NCBI GenBank assembly: GCA_964399535.1
Contig: CAYNRE010000005.1
Location: 496,001-560,000 of the forward strand
Length of the DNA: 64,000 bases
Direction of reading: 5' to 3'
Source of the DNA: CAYNRE01 sp964399535
GTDB taxonomy: Bacteria > Planctomycetota > Planctomycetia > Pirellulales > CAYNRE01
Numbering within the stretch: the first letter of the stretch is position 1; each line of letters opens with the position of its first letter. The translations under genes and the position numbers were made by a program. Below are positions 9,054 to 17,161 of the stretch, piece after piece. Below the pieces are notes generated by a model. It was not told the origin of the DNA, did not search any database, and saw nothing but the letters and a program-made list of their open reading frames with translations.

Positions 9054-11368
9054 TTGGTTCTTGCAAGAGGTGGGGCGTGGAACCCGGCGGCTCGCAACCC
9101 TCCTGGCGGCTCACCAGCCGAACGAGCCTGTGCCTGCTGGCGCTGATTCTCGTACTGCGGCTGGGCTATACGGCCGCTTTCCTGCTGAATCCCGCCTGGG
9201 GTTACCCCACCTGGTCGATGATCGGCGGCGTGCCCTGGGGCGATGCCCGAGCCTGGGACGAATCGGCTGCCGAGCTGGCGGCCGGGCGCCCGGTGCCCGA
9301 GTTTTGGTCGGCCCGGCGGCCTGGTTACGCCTACCTTTTGGGCGCCGTTTATGCCTGGACGGGGCCCAGCTTCGCCGTCGCCCTGTGGTTGAACTGCCTG
9401 GCGTCGGCCGTGGGGGCCTGGCTGGCGGCGGCGGTGGTTGCCCGCGCTTGCAGCGCCCGCGTCGGCTGCGCCACGGCCCTGTGGTTGGCGGTCGACCCCA
9501 GCAGCCTGGCGCAAAGCACCGAGATTATGACCGAACCGGTGGGCTTGGTGTTTCTGATGCTGCACCTGATCGCCCTGGGCGATCCGCGTAAGGCAAGCGC
9601 CGGGCAGCTCGGGTTGAGCGGTCTTTGGCTGGCGCTTTCCAACAGTTTTCGTCCGCTAACGTTGCTGGCGCTTCCCGGGGAAATGTTGTTGGTCGCTTGG
9701 AGCCGGGGCTGCGGGCGCCGCCACGCGCGGCACTCCGTGGCGATGTTGGCCCTGGGGGCGGCACTTGTCTTGGTGCCGCTGGCAGTGCTGCAGCGCGCGC
9801 AGCACGGCATTTGGTCGCTTTCCGACAACACGGCCGAACATTTCCTGGCGGCCAGCACGCGGCAGTTTGGCGGTACCTGGTCGCCCGAGATTTACCTGCT
9901 GGCTGCCGAGGCCGGCAAGCACACGGTCCGCGAGCGGTACCAGTACTTTCAGCAGCTTGCCTGGCGGAATCTGCGGCAAGAGCCCGCCGTGTTCGTCGAA
10001 AATGTCGCCCGGTCGCTGGCCTATAATGTGCGCGGCGTGGGCGGGGCGGCCATCGCCTTTCCGTTGGGGCTGGCTGCTTTGGTGCTCGCCGCGGGATTGC
10101 TTTGGCGATCGGGCAGCGAGCGTCGCAAACCGGGGCTGCTTGGTTGGGGGCCGCCAGCCGCCGGCGCGGTCGTTGCGCTCGTGGCCGCCGGGGGGCTCGA
10201 GCAATTCGTCGACGATTCCTGGGGCTGGGCCGTGGTGATCTTGGCCGCCATAGTCGGCTTGCGGCAGGCCTGGCCGCGCAGTGTCCGAACTGGCTCGCGG
10301 AGCGAAAGGGACGGCGCCCTGCCCGGCGTCGATTCGCAGGCCGCCGAACCAGAGGTAGCCGCCCTCGGACCCCGGCTGGTGCTCGTGACTCTCTTGGTCG
10401 CCAGCCTGGCGGCTTTGGCGCTAATGGTGACGCGAGAAAGCCGGCACTGGTCGTACCTCACGTGGATCGGGGTCGCGCTGGTGCTAGGTATGGTCGACCA
10501 GCTAGCGCGCAAAGTCCAGGAGTGGTTCGGCATCCTGCTCGGCCAGGGTTGGGCCGAAACCGAGCCGACCGCTGAGTTGCCACGTCGGGAAGCGAGCCGC
10601 GAGCCAGTTGCGTTCGGGCCTTCGCTCGGGTCGCTGGCCTTGTTAGGCGCGGTCCTGCTGGCGCTGGGAATCTCGGCTGGCCGGCTGGTTTGGTTGCGGC
10701 GACATCCTCCCCTTGACCCGACGCGGGCCACCGACTTCCGCTACGACCAGCACCAGGTGCGGCTGCTCACCGATCGAGTCGCTCGCTGGTGGCCGGCGCT
10801 GGCCCCGGCGCTGCAAGCGACGAGCGGAGTGCCCCATCCGCCCGGTAGCGCAGAAACGCGGGGTGCGTCGGCGCAGAACCTGGTGGTGCTGGGCATGTTT
10901 CCGCGCCGCTATCAATACTTCCTGCCTGCCGGCGGGTCGGCAAGCCAGCTGCCCCAGGCCTTTGGCCGCCGCGACTACGACCGGACTATCTTCGTCGCCG
11001 TCGCGGTCGACGGAAGCGGCGGCTTGTGGGAGGCCCTGGTCTGCTGGCCGGGCCGGTTTCCCGGCCAGTGGACCAACCAGCCGCTGGCCTGCCTGGGCAC
11101 GGTTTCGGCCCCCTTCGGCTCGGGTCATCCATTAGTGATCGACGCCGCCGCGCTAGTACCGCTGGACCCAACGAAGCGCGCGTGGCGATGGGACCAGGCA
11201 CGCCTGGCGGCCGTGCCGGCCCATCGACAGGCGATTTACCGGCGACTTGCACCCGGCGCCGCCGCGCCGTCGACCGAGCCGGGCCCAGTCCAGGGGGACG
11301 GCGCGCAACCGCTGGGGGCGACGGGTGCATTTTCCACCCCGGCGAAATTGCGCGCCGCCGGCGGTTAG
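9050..11368 (+). CDS. Polytopic GT-C-like glycosyltransferase (ArnT/PMT superfamily, putative)
   Basis: 772 residues with about ten hydrophobic helices. The first helix lies near residue 30 (LALILVLRLGYTAAFLL) and is followed by a large non-cytoplasmic loop containing PWGDARAWDESA, which fits the acidic first-loop motif of lipid-linked-sugar GT-C transferases. Cytoplasm/periplasm alternation continues to about residue 540. A soluble C-terminal region of roughly 200 residues follows. The start is the GTG overlapping the preceding short frame; a GTG at 9074 is an alternative. Such enzymes add sugars from polyprenyl-phosphate donors on the outer face of the membrane. Family assignment rests on topology and the acidic motif, not on a full domain match. 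A radical SAM gene follows after about 100 bases. Confidence 0.75.
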   Translation: MIGSCKRWGVEPGGSQPSWRLTSRTSLCLLALILVLRLGYTAAFLLNPAWGYPTWSMIGGVPWGDARAWDESAAELAAGRPVPEFWSARRPGYAYLLGAVYAWTGPSFAVALWLNCLASAVGAWLAAAVVARACSARVGCATALWLAVDPSSLAQSTEIMTEPVGLVFLMLHLIALGDPRKASAGQLGLSGLWLALSNSFRPLTLLALPGEMLLVAWSRGCGRRHARHSVAMLALGAALVLVPLAVLQRAQHGIWSLSDNTAEHFLAASTRQFGGTWSPEIYLLAAEAGKHTVRERYQYFQQLAWRNLRQEPAVFVENVARSLAYNVRGVGGAAIAFPLGLAALVLAAGLLWRSGSERRKPGLLGWGPPAAGAVVALVAAGGLEQFVDDSWGWAVVILAAIVGLRQAWPRSVRTGSRSERDGALPGVDSQAAEPEVAALGPRLVLVTLLVASLAALALMVTRESRHWSYLTWIGVALVLGMVDQLARKVQEWFGILLGQGWAETEPTAELPRREASREPVAFGPSLGSLALLGAVLLALGISAGRLVWLRRHPPLDPTRATDFRYDQHQVRLLTDRVARWWPALAPALQATSGVPHPPGSAETRGASAQNLVVLGMFPRRYQYFLPAGGSASQLPQAFGRRDYDRTIFVAVAVDGSGGLWEALVCWPGRFPGQWTNQPLACLGTVSAPFGSGHPLVIDAAALVPLDPTKRAWRWDQARLAAVPAHRQAIYRRLAPGAAAPSTEPGPVQGDGAQPLGATGAFSTPAKLRAAGG

Positions 11369-11466
11369 AATAAACAGAAAGCCGCGGCACGGCCCGCAAC
11401 GCGGTGAGCGGCTCGCACAGGCGGAGCGCTGCCGCGGGGCCGATCGCGCGAGGCCTCGAATCTGTC

Positions 11467-13002
11467 ATGGCGATTCCCACCGAACCACTCGCTCAGCAAG
11501 CGGCGCCCCGGCCCGCGGCATCCTGCCGCGCGCCGCGCGTTTCGCTTTTTTTCGATACGCTCGGCCAGGTGCGGGCTTGCTGCGTGAATCATCAATACGC
11601 CTTAGGCCACCTGGCCAGTCAGCGACTGGCCCAGATTTGGCGTGGTCCACGCGCCGAGGCGCTGCGGCAGGCCCTGGACCGCGGCGATTTTTCGCTCGGC
11701 TGCGAGCACTGTCGCTGGCAATTCGACGACGGCACGGCCCACTTGGCCCACGCCCGCAAGTACGATGCCTATGCCCCTTCGGCTGGCGGCGAGCTGTGGC
11801 CCACCAATATGGAGTTCAATCTCAGCAATACCTGCAACCTGGAATGCCCGATGTGCAGCGGCGAGTTGTCGTCGGCCATTCGGGCCCGCCGCGACCGGTT
11901 GCCTCCCTTGCCCAAGGTCTACGGCGACGCGTTTTTTGAGGATCTGCGCGAGTTCCTTCCCCATTTGAAAACCGCGCAGTTTCTGGGCGGCGAACCGTTT
12001 CTAATCCGCGAGCATTTCCGGGTTTGGGATCTGATGATCGAGGGTGGGCACCCGGTCCGGTGCGAGGTAACGACCAACGGAACCCAGTTCACCGCGCAGG
12101 TCGAGCGGGTACTCGACCGGCTGCCGGTTTCGATCAATATCTCGCTCGACGGGGTGCGGCGGGCGACGGTTGAGACGCTGCGGCGAAACGCCCAGCAGGA
12201 CGAAATCCTGGCCAACTATGCCCGGTTTCGCGATTACTGCCGCCAGCGGGGCACTTCGATTGGGCTGAATTTCAGCCTGATGCGGCAGAATTGGGAGGAG
12301 TTCGGCGAGTTTCTCGAGTTCGCCGAAGCCGACCAGGTCCAGGTCTCGGTCTGCACCGTGGTTTACCCGCCGGCGTTCAGTCTGTATTCCCTGCCCTCGG
12401 ACGAGCTAGGCCGCGTCGTCGACGCGCTCGACCGCCAGGATGCCCGCATTCGCCCGCGGCTTTCAGTGAATTTGGCGGTGTGGGACGAAACCCGGCAGAA
12501 GCTCAGGCAGCGGCTGGCCCACGCCGAGGGCAGCCAGCTTGCCTTCGTACCCAGCGGGCTCTGCGATTCGTTCGCCGAGCAGGCTTCTCCGGGCAAGGAA
12601 GGCGGCGGGCTCGACCGCGCCGTGGCCGAGCTTCGTGCCTGGTCGCAAGGCAGGTCCGTTGAAGGAGTCGCCTGCGACCTGAACGACCGGGTCCGCGACA
12701 TGTGGAACGCCAGCCAACACTTTCTGGGTATTCCCGCCGAGCTGTGCCTGGACCGCGCGGCCGACAGCGTGCTGGGGTTTGCCCGGGTACGACTGGGGCC
12801 GCAGGTGGAAGTGCTCCATTGGCTGGGCGAAGCGAGCCATTTGGACCGGCTGCTGCGGTTCACTTCGCCGGCGGGCAAGGCCACGCTCGTGCGGCTTTGG
12901 GTTCTGCCACGCTACGAGGCGGGGCAATTGGAGGGCTCGCTGGTGCTGGGGGCGATGCGCGACCAGCCCGAGGCCGACTCGCGCGAACCGCGCGAGGCTT
13001 AG
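11467..13002 (+). CDS. SPASM-like / radical SAM / PAS-like protein, copy 1
   Basis: 511 residues. The N terminus (about 20-85) has a SPASM-like Cys pattern: a Cys before RAPRVSLFF, then ACC, and CEHC after QIWRGPRAEAL. The radical SAM core begins near residue 120 with CNLECPMC (CX3CX2C), followed by GGEPF and a TIM-barrel pattern (VTTNGTQF, INISLDGVRR). The last 110 residues read like a PAS sensor fold (DLNDRVRDMWNASQHFLG). In usual SPASM enzymes the auxiliary-cluster domain follows the core, so this order is permuted. The ATG at 11467 was chosen; a GTG 63 bases upstream would add a low-complexity leader. Paralogues lie at 26707 and 34054. SPASM enzymes often modify peptides but some act on other substrates; the target here is unknown. 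Confidence 0.88.
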   Translation: MAIPTEPLAQQAAPRPAASCRAPRVSLFFDTLGQVRACCVNHQYALGHLASQRLAQIWRGPRAEALRQALDRGDFSLGCEHCRWQFDDGTAHLAHARKYDAYAPSAGGELWPTNMEFNLSNTCNLECPMCSGELSSAIRARRDRLPPLPKVYGDAFFEDLREFLPHLKTAQFLGGEPFLIREHFRVWDLMIEGGHPVRCEVTTNGTQFTAQVERVLDRLPVSINISLDGVRRATVETLRRNAQQDEILANYARFRDYCRQRGTSIGLNFSLMRQNWEEFGEFLEFAEADQVQVSVCTVVYPPAFSLYSLPSDELGRVVDALDRQDARIRPRLSVNLAVWDETRQKLRQRLAHAEGSQLAFVPSGLCDSFAEQASPGKEGGGLDRAVAELRAWSQGRSVEGVACDLNDRVRDMWNASQHFLGIPAELCLDRAADSVLGFARVRLGPQVEVLHWLGEASHLDRLLRFTSPAGKATLVRLWVLPRYEAGQLEGSLVLGAMRDQPEADSREPREA

Positions 13003-13033
13003 CACCCGCCGATCCGACGCCGTTCGGACACCG

Positions 13034-13765
13034 TTACGACGGGCTTTCCAAGCCACCGAGGCGGCGTCCGCGTGCCACCAGCGCCCGGCGCACTCCTTCC
13101 CAGCCTGGCATCGCGGGCGGGTAGGAAACAATGTTTAATTCGTCGAACCAGGGCACGAATTGCTCCTCGATCCATTCAATCTGCGGGCAAAGCATGTGGC
13201 GATGCACCTTTCGCCCCTCGTCTTCCTCGTAGGTCCAGGTGATGCCGGTGATGTAGACCCGGCCCGACCAGGGAGACGCCGCGTCGTGGTAAGGCAGAGG
13301 GCAGCCCGAGATCAACCGCGGGTCGGCCAGCGGTAAGAAACAGGTTCCTCCGGGACGGGTCCAACGGGCCAGATTCGCCAGCACGGTCCGCACGTCGGTC
13401 ATCGACTCGACCAGGCCGTAGGCATACCACATGCAGGAAACCAGGTCCCAGCACCCATCCCAGTCGGGCTGGGGATCTCGAAAGTCGGCTTGGCGAAGTT
13501 CAATTTCCGGGTTGGCTGCCCGGGCTCGTTCGAGCATGGCGGGCGAAAGGTCGAGCCCGGCTCGCAGCGTGCCGGGGAACTGGGCCAGGAAGTAGCCGGT
13601 GCCGCAGGCTACATCGAGCCAACGGTGGCCATCGCTTAGGAGCTGGCCGAGCAGTTCGACTTCGAACTGGGCGTCGCTACGTCCCAATTCGGAGTGCACG
13701 AACCGGCGCTCGTAGTCGGCAGCGTATGTCGCGTCGTACAACCGCAGAATCTGCTGGCGGTCCAA
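13034..13765 (-). CDS. Class I SAM-dependent methyltransferase
   Basis: 243 residues. Motif I reads WLDVACGTGYFL, with LDLSPAML as motif II and WDLVSCMWYAYGL around motif IV, a typical class I methyltransferase resembling small-molecule or sugar N,N-dimethyltransferases. The start was set at the TTG at 13765 because AAGGAGAGG lies five bases upstream. An earlier TTG at 13804 lacks such a site and adds 13 poorly coding residues. It runs against the preceding radical SAM gene, ending 31 bases from it. It would methylate a sugar amine or hydroxyl made by neighbouring enzymes, which is inference. Confidence 0.88.
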   Translation of the reverse strand: MDRQQILRLYDATYAADYERRFVHSELGRSDAQFEVELLGQLLSDGHRWLDVACGTGYFLAQFPGTLRAGLDLSPAMLERARAANPEIELRQADFRDPQPDWDGCWDLVSCMWYAYGLVESMTDVRTVLANLARWTRPGGTCFLPLADPRLISGCPLPYHDAASPWSGRVYITGITWTYEEDEGRKVHRHMLCPQIEWIEEQFVPWFDELNIVSYPPAMPGWEGVRRALVARGRRLGGLESPS

Positions 13766-13868
13766 CGAGCCTCTCCTTATTGATTTCCGCGCCTCGGCCA
13801 GCAAGACCGATCCCGCGGCGGGTGGCAGTCCTGCGAGCCAGGCCGCCGACCCGAGCGAATCTTGCCGG

Positions 13869-14708
13869 TCAACTCGCCGCGGGCAGCGCGGTCTCGCTGG
13901 GCGGGACCAGGCAGCCGGCGGCGATTACTTCTTCCCAGGTGCGCTGGCGAACCACGTACCCGCGCCTCCCCAGGCTGGGTACCTCGCGCGGCCGCTCGAA
14001 AAGCTGGTAATCGTGAAAGAACGCATCGCTCACGGCGAAGCCCTCGATCTCCTCGGGCGAAACGCGAATCCAGTGCTGCAAGGGTGCCTCGCACGGAACG
14101 CAAATACACGAGGCCGCCACCCGAACCCGGTCCGACTGATTCGGGGGCGAGCCATGCACCAGCCGGCCATCGTAGAGAAGTGCCTCGCCGGCTCGCATCG
14201 GCAGCGCGACGCCGTAGGCGCTGGTCAGCCGTTCCAGCACCTCCTCGAGCGGGCAAGCATCGGCGTGGGGACGAATCGGGTCTCCCAGGTGCTGGCTGCC
14301 CGGAATGACCACCATGGCACCGTTGACGGCATCGACGTCGACCAGCGGAATCCAAACGTGCACGGCCAGAAAGCGAGTTTCGTCGACGAACGACCAGTCT
14401 TGATGCATGCGCATCGCGCTGTCGGCCAGCCCGGGCTCTTTAACCATGAAGTTCGTCGTGCAGATTCGATAGCCGGAAAGCAACGGCTCCAGGCGGGGCC
14501 CGAGCTGGGCGGTAAAACGCGCGTAAATCGCCTCGCGCAGTGGCCGGTTCGGGGCGTACATCGAGGCGTGGAACCCGCCCACCGGGGCTTGTCCCTGTCG
14601 GCAGTAGAAGCTCAGCAACTCGGCCGCTTCCTCGGCGCTCAGCAGCGGCACCACCGCGTAGCCGAGCCTTCGCCAGGATTCGGTGGCCAGGGGGCTCATC
14701 GTGATCAT
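13869..14708 (-). CDS. PhyH-family Fe(II)/2-oxoglutarate dioxygenase, copy 1
   Basis: 279 residues of the phytanoyl-CoA dioxygenase (PhyH) type. The iron-binding HxD is in MHQDWSFVDETRF and the distal His is in LLYDGRLVHGS. The double-stranded beta-helix core spans roughly residues 60-220. NGAMVVIPGSQH precedes the substrate lid. All three predicted metal ligands are present, so it should be active as a 2-oxoglutarate-dependent hydroxylase. Start ATG at 14708; a second ATG three codons later is equally plausible. It lies 103 bases upstream of the methyltransferase on the same strand and is divergent from the redoxin gene. It belongs to a set of four related copies in this locus. Confidence 0.9.
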   Translation of the reverse strand: MITMSPLATESWRRLGYAVVPLLSAEEAAELLSFYCRQGQAPVGGFHASMYAPNRPLREAIYARFTAQLGPRLEPLLSGYRICTTNFMVKEPGLADSAMRMHQDWSFVDETRFLAVHVWIPLVDVDAVNGAMVVIPGSQHLGDPIRPHADACPLEEVLERLTSAYGVALPMRAGEALLYDGRLVHGSPPNQSDRVRVAASCICVPCEAPLQHWIRVSPEEIEGFAVSDAFFHDYQLFERPREVPSLGRRGYVVRQRTWEEVIAAGCLVPPSETALPAAS

Positions 14709-14833
14709 GCGGGTAAAGTTCGCCGAGCCAAACCGTCGGAAAGGGATGGATGCAGCAAGCGATCGCGCCGGCGGTGCTGCCGCCGTCGAGGGGCGCCTTG
14801 GGGCGAGCCATCCTAACGAGCGCGAACGCTTCG

Positions 14834-14862
14834 ATTATAATCGGCCAGGATGCACGTGGCGA
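14834..14862 (-). promoter_or_regulatory. Putative sigma-70-like promoter with palindromic -10 (possibly bidirectional)
   Basis: GATTATAATC at 14833-14842 is a perfect palindrome and so presents TATAAT on both strands. On the minus strand it is preceded at a 17-base spacing by TCGCCA (four of six to TTGACA), pointing toward the PhyH gene starting at 14708. On the plus strand the -35 position reads CTAACG (three of six), pointing toward the redoxin gene. It lies inside the only divergent gap between these two genes. Confidence 0.45.
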
Positions 14863-14995
14863 ATCCGCGGCGCGATCCAACGGACGGACCTTCGTTCTTC
14901 CCGAGGGGCGTGCCTGCTGGCCACCCTCGGGAAGCGACTACCTTTCGACTACGGCCAACCAACTCCACCGGATCGCTTCGCCAGGACGGGACGCA

Positions 14996-15766
14996 ATGAA
15001 ACTCCGCAACTTCGGCGGGCGAGGCTATCCGCTGCTCGCGGCGGTCGCCGCAATGTTACTGGGCGGGATTCTCTGGATCGCACTGGGCCCGCGACGGACC
15101 CCGTCGCCGCCAGGGCCCCCCGCTTCGGCGCCGGGTTCGCAGCCGATCGCGGCCGGCGACGCTAGGAGCGGGCCCGAATCGCCGAATCCAGGCAGCGACG
15201 CGCCACCGCAACCGGCGGCCGCCCCGGGCCCTCTCGACCTGGAGTCGACGGGCGAAACTCTCGCGGCCCTCGACTCCCTGGTCGGCAGTCGCGTGGCGGT
15301 TGTCGTGTTCCTGGGAACCGACTGCCCGATTGCCCAGGCTTGCTTACCCAAGCTGCGCGAGGTGCAAACCCGGTTCGCCCCGCAAGGTGTCGTGTTTCTG
15401 GCGGTCTATCCGCACCATCACGAAACGCTGGCCGAGGCCCAGCAACATGCCGAGCAAGCCGGGCTCAAGTATCGTGTGCTCCGCGATCGCCACCAACGGT
15501 TGGCCGATCGGTGGGGGGTTGCCCGGGTGCCCACGGTGTGCGTTCTCGACCGCTCAGGCCGCGTGGCCTACCAGGGGAGCGTGGTCGAACGGATCGGGGC
15601 CCACCGTCCGGCGGGCGGCCGCGAGCACCTGGCCCTGGCCATTGAAGAGGTGCTGCGCGGAGAATCGCCCTCGCTGGCTCGGACACCGGTCGATGGCTGT
15701 CTGCTCGATCGCAGCCCCGCCGCAACCGAAGCTGTCGGCCAGGCCGAGCTGGCCCCCGCTGGGTAA
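14996..15766 (+). CDS. Membrane-anchored redoxin (thioredoxin-fold) protein
   Basis: 256 residues. An N-terminal hydrophobic segment (YPLLAAVAAMLLGGILWIAL) anchors or exports the protein, then a Pro/Ala/Gly-rich linker to about residue 80. An AhpC/TSA-like thioredoxin fold follows, with VVFLGTDCPIAQACLPKL. The resolving arrangement is C-P-I-A-Q-A-C rather than CxxC, the form common in planctomycete redoxin proteins. RVPTVCVLDRSGRVAYQG supplies the cis-Pro strand. It probably acts in periplasmic thiol or peroxide chemistry. Its place within a glycan locus is unexplained. A related redoxin domain opens the fusion protein at 47139. Confidence 0.82.
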   Translation: MKLRNFGGRGYPLLAAVAAMLLGGILWIALGPRRTPSPPGPPASAPGSQPIAAGDARSGPESPNPGSDAPPQPAAAPGPLDLESTGETLAALDSLVGSRVAVVVFLGTDCPIAQACLPKLREVQTRFAPQGVVFLAVYPHHHETLAEAQQHAEQAGLKYRVLRDRHQRLADRWGVARVPTVCVLDRSGRVAYQGSVVERIGAHRPAGGREHLALAIEEVLRGESPSLARTPVDGCLLDRSPAATEAVGQAELAPAG

Positions 15767-15976
15767 ATTGCCATCGTGCGTCGCGCCGCGGGTCGGCTCT
15801 CCGCGTGGCGTCGACTTTTTCAGGCGACCCAAGGGCGTGCGTCGGCCTGGCGGCGGCGTTGGCTTGGACCTGCGCAGCGTGGCAACTAAACTAGCAGGAT
15901 CGTTAAGCCCGCTCGTGGCCGGGGTGTGCGCCGGGGCCGCAGGGCAATGCAGCCGTTGAGGGAAGCACCTACCACG

Positions 15977-16963
15977 ATGACCCCGCACCTGTCGGTCGTC
16001 ATTCCGGTTTATCGAAGCCGGGCCACGCTGCCGAGCCTGCTTGCGCGGGTCGTGGACTGCCTCGAATCGACGGCCGGCCGGCCCTGGGAAGTGATTCTGG
16101 TCGACGACGGAAGTCCCGACGACTCGTTCGTGGTGCTCGACGAACTGGCTCGGCGTTACGGCAGCCGGGTGCGAATCGGGCAATTGACCCGCAATTTCGG
16201 CCAGCACGCGGCCACGCTCTGCGGCATCAGCCATGCCCGGGGCCTCTGGGTGGGCACGCTCGACGACGACCTGCAATACCAGCCCGAAGATTTGTTGCGC
16301 GCTTGGCAAGCGGCCGAAGCGGACAGTTACGACCTGGTTTACGGTCGGCCCCGTCGGGGGAATCATCCGCCGCTGCGGCGTTGGCTCTCGAGCGTGGGGC
16401 GGTGGCTCAGTTGCCGGGCCCTGGGTACCCAGGCCCACCCCAGTTCGCTCCGGGTGATGCGCGGTTCGCTGGCGCAGGCGCTGGCCGGCTCGGCGACCTC
16501 GAATCCGATTCTCGACGGCGTACTGTTGCAGTTGACCAGCCGAGTTGGCGCGGTCGATGTGGACCACTTGCCGCGGCAGCAAGGCCGTAGCGGTTACACC
16601 TACGCCAAACTGCTCAGCTTCTTTTTCACGCTTCTAACCACCTATTCGCTGTTGCCCCTGCGCCTGTTGGGGGTCTTGGGGCTGGCTTCCGTTGCGGGGG
16701 GCAGCGCTCTGGCCGCTTGGGCGCTCGTGGCCCGGCAAACCGGGCCCCTCTGGGCCGCCGCGGCGCTCACACTCTTGGGCGTACAGCTGCTGACCCTGGC
16801 GATCGGTGGAGAATACTTGGGGCGCATCCGGGCACTCGCCCATGGGCTGCCCCCCTACGTCGAGCGCAGCCCAGTGGCGGCTCGCTCACCGGGCGGCCAT
16901 AGCCCGGCGGCCGCCGAGGAAGGCCGCTTTTGGCCGGCGGCGACGGAACCGATCGATGCCTAA
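15977..16963 (+). CDS. GT2 glycosyltransferase with C-terminal membrane helices (ArnC/DPM1-like)
   Basis: 328 residues. SVVIPVYRSRATLPSLL opens the GT-A domain, with ILVDDGSPDDS and then LDDDLQYQPEDLL as the DxD-region motif of polyprenyl-phosphate glycosyltransferases. GRSGYTYAKLLSF precedes two hydrophobic helices (about residues 215-275), as in ArnC and GtrB. The product would be a polyprenyl-phosphate sugar used by the GT-C enzymes encoded here. ATG at 15977 was chosen because GAGGGAAG lies about ten bases upstream; two upstream ATGs give an unstructured leader. It is followed by two small hairpins before wecE. Confidence 0.9.
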   Translation: MTPHLSVVIPVYRSRATLPSLLARVVDCLESTAGRPWEVILVDDGSPDDSFVVLDELARRYGSRVRIGQLTRNFGQHAATLCGISHARGLWVGTLDDDLQYQPEDLLRAWQAAEADSYDLVYGRPRRGNHPPLRRWLSSVGRWLSCRALGTQAHPSSLRVMRGSLAQALAGSATSNPILDGVLLQLTSRVGAVDVDHLPRQQGRSGYTYAKLLSFFFTLLTTYSLLPLRLLGVLGLASVAGGSALAAWALVARQTGPLWAAAALTLLGVQLLTLAIGGEYLGRIRALAHGLPPYVERSPVAARSPGGHSPAAAEEGRFWPAATEPIDA

Positions 16964-16987
16964 CAGCCCTTTGAAGGTTTCATCGGG

Positions 16988-17037
16988 CTGCGTTATCGCA
17001 GGGATGCGATGCCGGAATAACGACGTAAGTCGTTATT
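16988..17037. other. Two consecutive intergenic hairpins
   Basis: CTGCG-TTAT-CGCAG (16988-17001), which can alternatively fold as ATCGCA-GGGA-TGCGAT (16995-17010), is followed by a perfect AATAACGAC-GTAA-GTCGTTATT inverted repeat at 17016-17037. No U-run follows, so this is not a classical terminator. It sits between the GT2 gene and wecE and could attenuate or stabilise the transcript, or be a dispersed element. Confidence 0.5.
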
Positions 17038-17161
17038 CTGCGAGCCACGACGAGCTTTGCTCGGCGCTTGGCGAGGTTGAGATTTGCCACGAGGGCATAT
17101 TTCAACCGACTGCAAAGCTTGGCCAGCCATGCCCGCACTCCCCCGTAGCGGCGATCCCGGG

